The notes beneath the pieces are model-generated. The model had not been told where the DNA came from, did not search any database, and was given only the letters and a program-made list of their open reading frames with translations. From Thiotrichaceae bacterium (GTDB lineage Bacteria; Pseudomonadota; Gammaproteobacteria; SZUA-140): a stretch of 64,000 nt of DNA. Both the position numbers and the translations under genes were made by a program. The stretch is from NCBI GenBank assembly GCA_002401765.2, contig NVTY02000032.1, positions 1 to 64,000 of the forward strand. The letters run 5' to 3'. Positions 55,773 through 64,000 of the stretch are shown piece by piece. Position 1 is the stretch's first letter. Each line of letters begins with the position of its first letter.

Positions 55773-56033
55773 ATGGCCCGGCTCAAAAGGTTATATTTCC
55801 CAGGCGCCTCACATCACATTATCCAGCGGGGTAATGATCGTCAGGCGTGCTTTTATGATAAAAGCGATTATACGGTTTATTTAGATAAGTTAAAGGATGC
55901 CAGTAAGAAATATCATGTAAAGGCTCATGCGCATGTTTTGATGACAAATCATGTTCATATACTGGCTACGCCAAGTGCCGAGATGGCGGATTAACGACTC
56001 TGAGCCGAATGGCACTAACTTAAGCACGTTTTG
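55773..56033 (+). pseudogene. REP-associated tyrosine transposase (Y1_Tnp/RAYT) fragment
   Basis: Begins MARLKRLYFPGASHHIIQRG and DRQACFYDKSDYTVYLDKL and contains the HUH motif NHVHILATP. After PSAE the frame shifts: the given frame stops at 55994, while a one-base change continues with DGGLTTLSRM for a few more codons before the family similarity ends. The helix with the catalytic Tyr is absent. RAYTs are single-strand transposases associated with REP palindromes; this copy is dead. Confidence 0.75.
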
Positions 56034-56133
56034 CACAATATTTTCCTCTATGTGGAAGCGCTTTCATTTCACGCCTTGGCAACATCATTATCGCGGTATA
56101 ATCCCCCGGCCTTAAGCAACCGACCCAAACCCA

Positions 56134-57117
56134 GTGAAACTAACCCTCGCGCCGATGGAAGGCGTTATTGATTACCATATGCGCTATCTGCTGACGCGCA
56201 TTGGCGGATATGACCATTGCGTGACTGAATTTGTACGCATCTCAGATCAACTGCTGCCACCGGTGGTGTTTCACCGTATTTGCCCGGAACTTGCGCATGG
56301 GAGTCAAACGAAATCCGGCACGCCGGTCACGCTTCAATTGCTTGGTGGGGCACCTAATGTGATGGCGGAAAATGCATAGCGCGCGGTTGAACTGGGTGCT
56401 GCTGCAATCGATATCAATTTTGGTTGCCCTTCACGTTTTACCAATAGTAAAGCGGGCGGGGCCATTTTATTAAAAGAACCCGACCGTATTTATCGCATTA
56501 CCGCTGCGGTTCGGCGTGCGGTGGCTGATGAGATCTCTGTTTCTGCCAAGAGACAGCTTGGCTATGAGACCACCGATTTGGCGATGGAAAATGCGCGGGC
56601 GGTTGAGGCGGCCAATGCCAGTTTTATCACCGTGCATGCCCGTACTAAGGTCGATGGCTACCATTATCCTGCGCGCTGGGAATGGCTGGGAAAGATCAAT
56701 GATGTACTCACCATTCCGTTGGTGGCTAATGGGGATATTCATAGTGTTGATGAGTTTTTACGTTGCCGTGAAATGAGTCACTGCGAGAATTTTATGTGGG
56801 GGCGAGATGCGGTCATTCAACCAGACCTTGCGCGGCAAATCAGTGCGGTTCAATCCGGTAAGGTGGTTGAGCCGATGCTGTGGCATGAGGTTGTTACTGT
56901 GATTATCGAAATGACTGGGCTAATGCGGGCACAACCTACGATGCAGGATAAAAAAGTGCTAGGGCGGATTAAGCAGTGGCTCGCTTATTTGAAGCGGCAT
57001 TACCCAGAGGCTGCGCTGTTATTTAGTGAGATTCGCGGCATGAAGCAGCTACAAAAAGCGGATGATTTGTTGTGGCTGAATTCGACAATAGGCAAAGAAT
57101 TAACGGGATATAAATAG
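56134..57117 (+). pseudogene. dusC: tRNA-dihydrouridine(16) synthase DusC with in-frame amber codon
   Basis: A 327-codon gene interrupted by TAG at 56377-56379 in one constant frame. Before the stop: [20 protein letters not shown], then ITEFVR-like [15 protein letters not shown] and [16 protein letters not shown]. After it: RAVELGAAAIDINFGCPSRF with the catalytic Cys, VSAKRQLGYE, FITVHARTKVDGYHYPARWE and RIKQWLAYLKRHYPEA. DusC reduces U16 of tRNA. A single C-to-T change from CAG would explain the stop. GTG 56134 is the start. All else is well preserved, so inactivation is recent, or the stop is read through or is a sequencing error. Confidence 0.8.
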
Positions 57118-57137
57118 ACATATGTGGTTTCCACGTT

Positions 57138-58160
57138 TTACGTGATGCTGTCACTCTCTTTATTCACCACAGGCACTAGCTGAGGCGAAATATCTTTATC
57201 CTCCTTTCTGCTTGGTATTGCCTGTTTATCGGCGGTTCTTTTTATTGGATGCGGGTTGTCCTTTAAGATAAGCGGTGGGAGTGGTCTATTTTTAGTTGTT
57301 TTCTCGGCTGGTTTAAGCGAGTTGACGATCCGATCTAGCAGTGAAAATAGCAGGTCGATGCTATAGCCACCAATAAAACCAAGTGCTGCTTCGGTGATTT
57401 TAATGTCGGCTGCTGAACCGCCACTGCTATATAGCAGTACGATGACGCCACCGCTAAGGGTGCCAAGCACGAGGCGGTTTCGGTATTCGGGTAGTCTTCT
57501 GGGGTCGAAGGTGCGTTCTCGTAGCTGTTCTTCTGCCTGGCGTAATATGAAAATACAGGCACCAAAGGCACCGTACATAAATGGGGTCAGGTGGGTGATA
57601 AAGGTGTAGATATAATTGGCGGTATTAAATGTGCTGGCATCTACCTGCGCCAGGTTGGGGCTACCCATTTCAAACGTATATTGGTAGATGTTGATGCTGA
57701 CGATGATTGCCAGAATGGAAAACGACCAAATCCACAGATTCCGCACATGCCTGCCGGCATCGGTATGCATGTGGTTAAGGCCGCTGTTTTCCTGTTTTTT
57801 TTCAGTGGCGCGCAGGCTAACGGCTGTGGTAGGTGCTAATTGAGTACTGAGTATCTGATAGCAGTGTCGCAGGTAGGCAATATCGTCATTGGTGAGCATC
57901 TCCTTTTTGGCTATCTTGATATCCCACATGCGATACAACTCATCCATCTGAATATCTTCTGAGAGCTGCCCGCTTTCAGCGGCAAAAACAGCAAGGCGCA
58001 TCACATCTTTTAAAAAACCACTGAGGCTAGTGATGCGCTGTGATTCAGCTTGCTGAGTGGTTTTTCCATGGGTATCTTCTCGTTGTCCATAAACTTGATT
58101 AAGGTCTTTGCACGATTGTTCTTGTTCTTGGCCATAGAACAAAATCACTGCTGGTGCCAA
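57138..58160 (-). CDS. Four-helix membrane protein of the GMC/PhoD operon
   Basis: A 340-residue protein: about 140 soluble residues, then four hydrophobic helices (LWIWSFSILAIIVSINIYQY, PFMYGAFGACIFIL, LVLGTLSGGVIVLLYSSGG, AALGFIGGYSIDLLFSLLDR), then a basic Pro-rich tail. A loop has LRQAEEQLRERTFDPRRLPE. No enzyme motif is recognised. Its start is 6 bp from the stop of the PhoD-like gene, so it is the third gene of the operon. It may anchor or regulate the two enzymes; that is inference. Confidence 0.6.
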   Translation of the reverse strand: MAPAVILFYGQEQEQSCKDLNQVYGQREDTHGKTTQQAESQRITSLSGFLKDVMRLAVFAAESGQLSEDIQMDELYRMWDIKIAKKEMLTNDDIAYLRHCYQILSTQLAPTTAVSLRATEKKQENSGLNHMHTDAGRHVRNLWIWSFSILAIIVSINIYQYTFEMGSPNLAQVDASTFNTANYIYTFITHLTPFMYGAFGACIFILRQAEEQLRERTFDPRRLPEYRNRLVLGTLSGGVIVLLYSSGGSAADIKITEAALGFIGGYSIDLLFSLLDRIVNSLKPAEKTTKNRPLPPLILKDNPHPIKRTADKQAIPSRKEDKDISPQLVPVVNKESDSIT

Positions 58161-58166
58161 GGCACT

Positions 58167-59651
58167 CTATTTTAGTTTAATGGTAAAGGTGCGGTCAAAA
58201 TCTTTTACGGGTAGCATTTTGGGGCCTCGGGTATCACGAATTCTCCACGCATCGGCGCGCAGGTCGATGGTGCCGGAGGCGGTGTTACGGCTAAAGCTGA
58301 TCGTCATGAAATGCTCGCGTGTTCTTGTTTTTGGGTAGGCAGAAAAAATGTTCCCTTTTTTAGTACTCACCTGATAGAGCTTATTGTATGTGACTTTTAC
58401 GGGTTTCCAGTTGTTTAGCTTGCACACTTCGGGCGCTGGGAATTTGACAGGTTTTGATTTGGGTTTGTCTGCCGCGATGCCATTTAAGTAAGTGAGGTTT
58501 GACATCGGGGAGGCGATGATCTCGATCAGGCGCGGCCCTTTGGCTCCGTTACCTAGTGGGGTAGTGGCAATCCGGCCGAAGTGAACATCACCACTCATTA
58601 ACACAATGTCGTGCCCACTGACTGAGAATGCTTGTAAAAGCTCGGCATACTGCTGTGTATAGCTGAGCAGGTTTTTCTCGGACTCTTCTTCGACTATGAG
58701 TGGTTGTGGGGCAACAAACACGCCTGGTGAACGTAGCTCATGTGCCCACTTTTTAATTTTGTTAAGCACGGCGGTGCTGGTAAAGCCGTTTTCATCTCTC
58801 AATGAGCGTAAGTCGGCGATGCAGATTGAGAGGTCTTTGCCAATACTGAAGGTTTCAAAGGGGACGCTGCGTTGAACATTTTTCACGCCATCGGTCGCGG
58901 CTGCATCCCATGCTTTGCGTACATGGCGCAGGCGTAGTGCCTGGAGCTGTGGAATGGCTGATTTGTAAAAGGGGTAGTCGTTCCAGAACTCATGATCATC
59001 TGGCAGCATCCAGGTGCCACCATTGCATAGAATGCTGCCCATCGCCTGCCAGTGGAGTGCATAATCATCGGCAACACGCTGGCGAATTTCACTGGGAATC
59101 AGTGATAATGAGTCGAAGCCAATATCGAGATAGACCTGGTCACCGGTTAAGAAGGTGATGTCTGGTTTTACATTATCTGCGCCGCGTTGATACAGTGCTT
59201 TGTAAGCCGCCGCCGCTCGCCCGCCATCACGGTGGTTGTAAAAACAGCTGCCAAGCGCAATGGTAAACGGTTTTTTACCTTTGAGTGGGATTCTATTGGG
59301 CAGGGTGGAAAAGGCACCGCTGCGCAGGTGCTGCCATGACTGCGGGATGACGCTTCCATTGGCCTCAATACGTCGAACAAAATTTACTTGATAGCTTTTT
59401 CCTGGCGTGAGCTGGGTGAATTTTATCACTTTGTAAAAACGTTGGTTCAGTTTGTCGAATGGACGTAGCCACTGCTCTTTTGTGATGCGCTTGGTCTGTT
59501 TGCTACCATCAGGGAGGGTCAACTCAACGCGCGCGATATCGGGTTTTTTAAGGGTAGGGAAAAGAGACCCTACCCAAACCTCAACACTGCTTGACGTGAC
59601 ACGCTGTACGACAAGTGACCATTGACTCGTGTTGGTATTCTCATTGCTCAC
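58167..59651 (-). CDS. PhoD-like metallophosphoesterase
   Basis: A 494-residue protein. A fibronectin-like N-terminal domain (about 1-125) precedes a PhoD-type phosphoesterase domain with IALGSCFYNHRDGG, DITFLTGDQVYLDIGFDSL, WMLPDDHEFWNDYPF and IVLMSGDVHFGRIATTP, which supply metal ligands. PhoD enzymes cleave phosphodiesters or phosphomonoesters using Ca/Fe. No Tat or Sec signal is present at the N-terminus, unlike exported PhoD, which suggests a cytoplasmic role. It lies 51 bp after the GMC-hydrolase gene on the same strand. Confidence 0.8.
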   Translation of the reverse strand: MSNENTNTSQWSLVVQRVTSSSVEVWVGSLFPTLKKPDIARVELTLPDGSKQTKRITKEQWLRPFDKLNQRFYKVIKFTQLTPGKSYQVNFVRRIEANGSVIPQSWQHLRSGAFSTLPNRIPLKGKKPFTIALGSCFYNHRDGGRAAAAYKALYQRGADNVKPDITFLTGDQVYLDIGFDSLSLIPSEIRQRVADDYALHWQAMGSILCNGGTWMLPDDHEFWNDYPFYKSAIPQLQALRLRHVRKAWDAAATDGVKNVQRSVPFETFSIGKDLSICIADLRSLRDENGFTSTAVLNKIKKWAHELRSPGVFVAPQPLIVEEESEKNLLSYTQQYAELLQAFSVSGHDIVLMSGDVHFGRIATTPLGNGAKGPRLIEIIASPMSNLTYLNGIAADKPKSKPVKFPAPEVCKLNNWKPVKVTYNKLYQVSTKKGNIFSAYPKTRTREHFMTISFSRNTASGTIDLRADAWRIRDTRGPKMLPVKDFDRTFTIKLK

Positions 59652-59702
59652 AAATTTTCTCCCTGAAATTTTATACGCTTCATGACGGCTGCTTAATGAC
59701 CG

Positions 59703-62700
59703 TTACAGCGTCGCTTCTAGTTGCTTAAGAATATGCGGATAGACATCCTTGTGCGCATTCTTTCCATGTATACAGTCGATGTGGCCGTAGTCTGGGATTT
59801 TATGAAAACCGTAGAGCGATGCACCATTTCTATCGCTCAGCTCTTGATAGGTTTTTTCGAGGCTTTCAGGCAGAAAACATTCATTTTCTTCACCGACGAT
59901 AAAGGTGATCGGCAGTGCCATGCGCTCAAGGTGAGGCAGGTAGCGGTTATTACCATCTGCATCGGTGATATTCCCTTTGCGTGTCATGGTGGCTAAATGT
60001 TCTAGCGAGCGCATGTTGGCAACGCCATATAGCTCATGCAGATTATCATGCGTGAGGCCATTGAGCTGGTCGTGTTCATACAGCTGACCATAGAGGAAGG
60101 TGACGCGGCGACAGACAGGGTTTTTGCACTGCTCTTCTTTCTGAATAGGGTAGAGCTTGAGCGCTTTGTCGAGTAGCTTGTCTTGCCAGCTAGACTCTTT
60201 CGCGGTGTAAGTGGTAAGCGAATCAATCCCCAGCTTGTCTAACAGCTCGGGTACATAAAGGCCCGTTTTGATTTTGCTCAGCAGCGGCACCTTAATATGC
60301 GTTGAGATCTGTGAGACGACGGCTGAACGCACGTTTTTAAGATGCCCGCCTAACATCGACATGGTCCAGGTGGTGGCACCGTAACAATGGACAACCATCT
60401 GTACCGATTCTTTGCCCGTGACTTCGATCACCTTGGCAACGGCTGCTGGGTAGTCATATTGTGCAATTTCATCTGCCGTTGAGGCGGTTTGTGATGCCGC
60501 TAGTTCGATACTCACGCGGTAATCGAGCAGCCATACGTCATAGTCGTGGGCGACCAGGTATTCAACCAGGTTGGTGTTGATTGTGTCGGTAGAAAATATT
60601 TTACTGGAGACGCCAAGGCCATGAGAAAGCATCACCGGCCCTTTGTCGCCGCCCTGATAACGGGTGAGGCGAATCGACACATCGTCATCAGTCACTACGT
60701 GATGGAGCGATGGTACGGGTGCTGCCAATGGACGACGTTTGCGTGGCTGGTTTTTCTCAGTGAAGTAGTTGAGGCCGGTGGCAACGCCACCAAAGATGTC
60801 AAACACCTCGCCTGCAAAGAAGGCACCGAAACGCGCGATGTATTTGAGTCTGTCGGTATTGCTTTCAACATTGGGCACTTTAATGGTGGTGAGCTGTTTG
60901 GCAAAGTTAATCGGGGTGATTTCAAGTATGCCTCGGCCGATCACGGTTGCGGGATCACCCTTAGCGCTGGTGATGGTGGCAAAAAGCGTGGTGGTATCCT
61001 TCCACATATCAAAGCCGGGGTCATCATGGATGGTTTTGTGGCCCTCCATATAAAACACATCCCCATTTTGAGCGGTCATGGTCAGATTGTAATCCATGCG
61101 ACGGGTATCAACGATTTCGGGGTCTTTAACAAACAGGTTAAACACGCCATCGGTGACCGTTAGCGGCGTGGGTGATAACATCGGTGCTTTCACGGTGCCG
61201 TAAATAGCCGCCTGATGGTTGCTGTCTTCCAGCATTGCATTAAGATCTTGCGAGACCACTGTGAGGGTGAATTCGAATGGGGTGTTGTTGTGCTTACCCT
61301 GATCAAATCCCTGTTCATAATTTACATTGGGGTCTAATGTGACAAAGCCTGTCATGGTTTCAGTAAACTGGATGCCGGGTTTGGCTGGCGCGATCATTGC
61401 GTCGTTGGCTGGGCGCGAGGGTAGCTCTGTATCGAAACTCCATTCGCGTTCGCTGGCCATGAGTTTGGCATTACGTTCGGCAATCGCGCTGATGGTGAGC
61501 AGTGGGTTGGTACCGATGGCAGTGGGGATGATGGCACCATCTGCGATATAAAGGTCTGCATAAACAGCGTTGCCACTATTGGATGAATAGACCTGGCCTT
61601 TGTGGTTGACCACGCCACTGCTGGCATCTTCACCCATGCAGCAACCACCGAGTGGATGAACGGTCACTTGATCATTGCCCATTAGCTCGTGGCTGATGGG
61701 GTTTTTGATGAAAGTACCGCCAAGGGTTTTACTCATTGATTCGAGTCGGCCATTGACCTCGCCAAAGATCGCTTCATCACCGATGCCGGGCCATTCGATG
61801 TTGAGGCTATCGCCTTTTAACCGTATGCGGCCGGATGCACTATCGTGGCTCATCACCAAATTAGTGAGGGTGTTGTCTAGTGCGCCGTGATATGCGCCGC
61901 GCAGTAGGCTTTCGATGCTACGTTTTTTTTCTGCGAGAAAATCCATTACACCACTGTCGCCATCTTTACCAGAGATCGCGGCGAGCTTTGAAAAGGCACC
62001 GGGTAACAGCGGTGCACTTGCACCTGACAGAACCCCCTCTTCGATAGTCATGCCATCTTTATAATTATCGGCGCTGGAGCGGGTATCAATCACTGATGTG
62101 ATACAGGGGCCGACTGGGTTGGCGGCATCCAGTTCGCGGGTACCGCGTCCAATGCCGTTAATCTCCTGGTCGCAGTTATAGGTGAAGCCAAGCACATCGC
62201 CATTACCTGAAAAATGTTCGCCAACCTGGTCTGATGTTGCCAGGCCGCGTTCCTTTGAACGCAGCATGATCTCTGTTGAGCCGAGTGTGCCTGCGGCGAG
62301 CACCACAATGTCGGCATGTACAAATTGATCCGGCGCATCAAAGGCATCGCTGCCGTTATTACTGACGGCGTAGTGAACCACCCAGTGGTCATCCTTACGT
62401 GAGAGGTGGCTGACTTTGCTCTGAGTAAAAATTTCAGCGCCGTGGTTTTTCGCATCAGGCAGGTAGGTCATCTGGGTGGTGTTTTTGGCGGTGAAATTAC
62501 AGCCAGTAATGCAGTCACCACAAAGGTTGCAAGGGTCTTGTGCGATACCGACATGGTTGACGCCATTTTCATGTGTTTCAAAGTTAACGGCTAGTGGCGT
62601 TAATTTGGTTTCAATGCCCATTGCTTTACCACACTGACGCATCGCCTCAGTCTTTTTAAGAATGGGGAATCCATTGTTGCCATCGGGATAAGTCGCGCTA

Positions 62701-63134
62701 CCTAGCATGGTACGTGCCTTTTGGTAGCCGCATTTTAGTGCGGTATCCACATCGCTGACAAAGTCACGTGGCCACGCAGGGTCATTAAAGATACGCGGGT
62801 CTGATTCAATTAAGACGCTGGCATTAATCAATGAGGTGCCGCCTAGACCGCAGCCAGTCAATACGTTGATGTCATCATTGATTTGCAGATTGTAAAGGCC
62901 GGTTTCACTGCCAAGGTGGATTTCACCCGCATCTACCTGCAGTTCAGCACCTGCCTCAGCTAAGGTGTCAGGGAACTCACCGGGTAAAAATTCTTTGCCG
63001 CGCTCCAGTACGCAGACGGATTGCCCTGCGCGCGCCATGCGTGATGCAGAGATGCCACCGCCGTAACCAGAGCCAATCACGACCACGGTGTAGTGTTGTT
63101 TAATCTGTTCGATATGAGACGATAGCTTGTTCAA
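59703..63134 (-). CDS. GMC oxidoreductase fused to alpha/beta hydrolase
   Basis: A 1143-residue two-enzyme protein. Residues 1-560 are a cholesterol-oxidase-like GMC flavoenzyme: FAD motif VVVIGSGYGGGISASRMARAG (with a one-residue overlap between strand and helix), a Cys-rich NLCGDCITGCNF near residue 205, and VHPLGGCCMGED and GTNPLLTISAIAER near the C-terminal His region. Residues 570-800 form a beta-rich linker. Residues 830-1143 are an alpha/beta hydrolase: VMLSHGLGVSSK, nucleophile elbow VVHCYGATTW with Cys in place of Ser, and late His in GHIDCIHG. Sterol or other polycyclic or lipid alcohols are plausible substrates. First gene of the operon. Confidence 0.82.
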   Translation of the reverse strand: MNKLSSHIEQIKQHYTVVVIGSGYGGGISASRMARAGQSVCVLERGKEFLPGEFPDTLAEAGAELQVDAGEIHLGSETGLYNLQINDDINVLTGCGLGGTSLINASVLIESDPRIFNDPAWPRDFVSDVDTALKCGYQKARTMLGSATYPDGNNGFPILKKTEAMRQCGKAMGIETKLTPLAVNFETHENGVNHVGIAQDPCNLCGDCITGCNFTAKNTTQMTYLPDAKNHGAEIFTQSKVSHLSRKDDHWVVHYAVSNNGSDAFDAPDQFVHADIVVLAAGTLGSTEIMLRSKERGLATSDQVGEHFSGNGDVLGFTYNCDQEINGIGRGTRELDAANPVGPCITSVIDTRSSADNYKDGMTIEEGVLSGASAPLLPGAFSKLAAISGKDGDSGVMDFLAEKKRSIESLLRGAYHGALDNTLTNLVMSHDSASGRIRLKGDSLNIEWPGIGDEAIFGEVNGRLESMSKTLGGTFIKNPISHELMGNDQVTVHPLGGCCMGEDASSGVVNHKGQVYSSNSGNAVYADLYIADGAIIPTAIGTNPLLTISAIAERNAKLMASEREWSFDTELPSRPANDAMIAPAKPGIQFTETMTGFVTLDPNVNYEQGFDQGKHNNTPFEFTLTVVSQDLNAMLEDSNHQAAIYGTVKAPMLSPTPLTVTDGVFNLFVKDPEIVDTRRMDYNLTMTAQNGDVFYMEGHKTIHDDPGFDMWKDTTTLFATITSAKGDPATVIGRGILEITPINFAKQLTTIKVPNVESNTDRLKYIARFGAFFAGEVFDIFGGVATGLNYFTEKNQPRKRRPLAAPVPSLHHVVTDDDVSIRLTRYQGGDKGPVMLSHGLGVSSKIFSTDTINTNLVEYLVAHDYDVWLLDYRVSIELAASQTASTADEIAQYDYPAAVAKVIEVTGKESVQMVVHCYGATTWTMSMLGGHLKNVRSAVVSQISTHIKVPLLSKIKTGLYVPELLDKLGIDSLTTYTAKESSWQDKLLDKALKLYPIQKEEQCKNPVCRRVTFLYGQLYEHDQLNGLTHDNLHELYGVANMRSLEHLATMTRKGNITDADGNNRYLPHLERMALPITFIVGEENECFLPESLEKTYQELSDRNGASLYGFHKIPDYGHIDCIHGKNAHKDVYPHILKQLEATL

Positions 63135-63295
63135 TGTTAGCCCCCTTAAGATTCATTTGTTATACCGCTTAAATCCCGATATCAGATTTCATTAAAGCAC
63201 TTTTAATATACGGAAATCCTTATGAAATTCAAGTTAACTACTTGATCAGTGCCTGTCAAGAACGAGGGCGCTAAATAAGTAAGGGCTTATTCAGT

Positions 63296-64000
63296 TTAAT
63301 GGTGATGGCCAGATGTTTCATCGATAATGCCGCTTGTTTCAAACGGTGCGGTTTCATTATTGGGCAGTAGTGCATGGCCGCCTTTAATGACAACATGTTC
63401 TTTTGCTGTGACACCGGATAAGAGCGTGACCATGCCATGGTGTGTTTGCCCGGTGGTGATTTTTCTTTGTTCAAAAAACTCACCACCTTTTAAAATATGG
63501 ATGAAATTTTCATTATTATGTTGATATATCGCTGAAGCAGGCAGGGTGAGTTGGTGCTGCTTATTGATGGTGGGTATCTGGACGGCTAAACCCGCTTGCC
63601 ATTGCGCCTCTTTTTCAAGATAGACCGCGTTCTCTGGAATAGTACGTACGGTACTATTTTTTGAACTAGCGTAATCTGGATAGACAGTAACCCTGCCGAG
63701 GTGGTATATGACGGCCATCGAGGGTGTCTCCAATCGAATGGATAGCTGGCGCTCACCGGCGTATTGTGGCAATGCTATTTCGATGTGAATGCCATCGCGT
63801 ACTGCGCGTTTGCCGCTGAAGGTCTCATTAGGAAATCCACCGCCTGAAAGGGTGATGGTGATAAAACCACCAGGAATAGGGGTGTAGGTGGTGAGATCCG
63901 TGAGGTGTGCGAGGAAGACCGAGTCACGTTTAGCGACTAATATTTCGTATTGTAGAAAGAGTTCATAGTTGTCGTTGAAGTGGACGATATGTAATGAGCG
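63296..64000 (-). CDS. RND-type periplasmic adaptor (membrane fusion protein), C-terminal part
   Basis: Open to the window edge, so the N-terminus is missing; 234 codons are visible. Beta-barrel and membrane-proximal segments can be read: SVFLAHLTDLTTYTPIPGG, FSGKRAVRDGIHIEIALPQY, GLAVQIPTINKQHQLTLPAS and ITTGQTHHGMVTLLSGVTAK then VVIKGGHALLP, the usual order of an HlyD/CusB-like adaptor. The C-terminus ends TSGHHH, a possible metal-binding tail. The partner pump and outer-membrane channel lie outside the window. Metal or drug efflux cannot be distinguished. Confidence 0.75.
   Translation of the reverse strand, partial: RSLHIVHFNDNYELFLQYEILVAKRDSVFLAHLTDLTTYTPIPGGFITITLSGGGFPNETFSGKRAVRDGIHIEIALPQYAGERQLSIRLETPSMAVIYHLGRVTVYPDYASSKNSTVRTIPENAVYLEKEAQWQAGLAVQIPTINKQHQLTLPASAIYQHNNENFIHILKGGEFFEQRKITTGQTHHGMVTLLSGVTAKEHVVIKGGHALLPNNETAPFETSGIIDETSGHHH

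Overview
The window looks like chromosome from a gammaproteobacterium of moderate G+C. Support comes from the purE-purK pair, RimO of 441 residues, a YcgL-domain protein, DusC- and RlhA-type genes, NhaR, a DUF1631 protein and a sucA-sucB-lpd-sucC block, all of gammaproteobacterial type. The genus is not identifiable by eye. Many broken genes, insertion-sequence stumps and small palindromic elements suggest a genome that has taken in and is now losing accessory DNA.

Layout. 1-1.6 kb: wreckage of a defence locus (RecQ-like helicase, type I methyltransferase HsdM). 2.2-4.0 kb: a three-lipoprotein operon (CsgG-like, DUF4810, DUF799). 4.3-7.8 kb: a MITE-like repeat, then a zinc/manganese-type uptake cluster (small Cys/His protein, outer-membrane barrel, ZnuA-like binding protein, ZnuB-like permease) with no ATPase gene. 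7.8-11.6 kb: Crp/Fnr regulator, SDR enzyme, DedA-like and CysZ-like membrane proteins, UppP. 11.7-15.0 kb: an accessory graveyard around tRNA-Arg(ACG): group II intron tail, tyrosine integrase, IS3-type orfA, HNH nuclease fragment and Fic gene, all damaged. 15-20.6 kb: ChaN-like protein, purK/purE, a large PilZ-like protein and a small Cys protein. 20.7-25.0 kb: an inverted-repeat element, TetR plus nitrilase, two transposase stumps, SDR and an Ada-like repair protein. 25.1-31 kb: frameshifted porin, a second MITE-like element, LexA plus Y-family polymerase, two small membrane proteins and rimO. 31-32.6 kb: ycgL and two tandem paralogous small genes.

32.6-40.6 kb is a sodium/pH block: nhaR, a small membrane protein, a complete six-gene mrp antiporter operon (MrpA carries the MrpB domain) and the C-terminal stump of an nhaA-like gene. 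40.7-44.6 kb holds an orphan ParA ATPase, a DUF1631 protein, a lipoprotein and a small basic protein. 44.7-51.7 kb encodes 2-oxoglutarate dehydrogenase (sucA, sucB, lpd) and succinyl-CoA synthetase beta (sucC); sucD does not follow. 51.8-57.1 kb: zinc-ribbon-like small protein, GST, RlhA-type U32 protein, second MITE copy, broken RAYT transposase and dusC with an in-frame amber codon. 57.1-63.1 kb is a compact minus-strand operon: GMC oxidoreductase fused to an alpha/beta hydrolase, a PhoD-like phosphoesterase and a four-helix membrane protein. An RND-type periplasmic adaptor runs off the right edge.

Best leads: the GMC-hydrolase/PhoD/membrane operon with a cysteine at the hydrolase elbow; a GTTC-N7-GTTC repeat (the alphaproteobacterial SOS-box form) in front of lexA-dinB; the Na+ block with its nhaA stump; the two-copy MITE; and the tandem paralogue pair. 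All domain calls are by recognition from the sequence; no database search was run.
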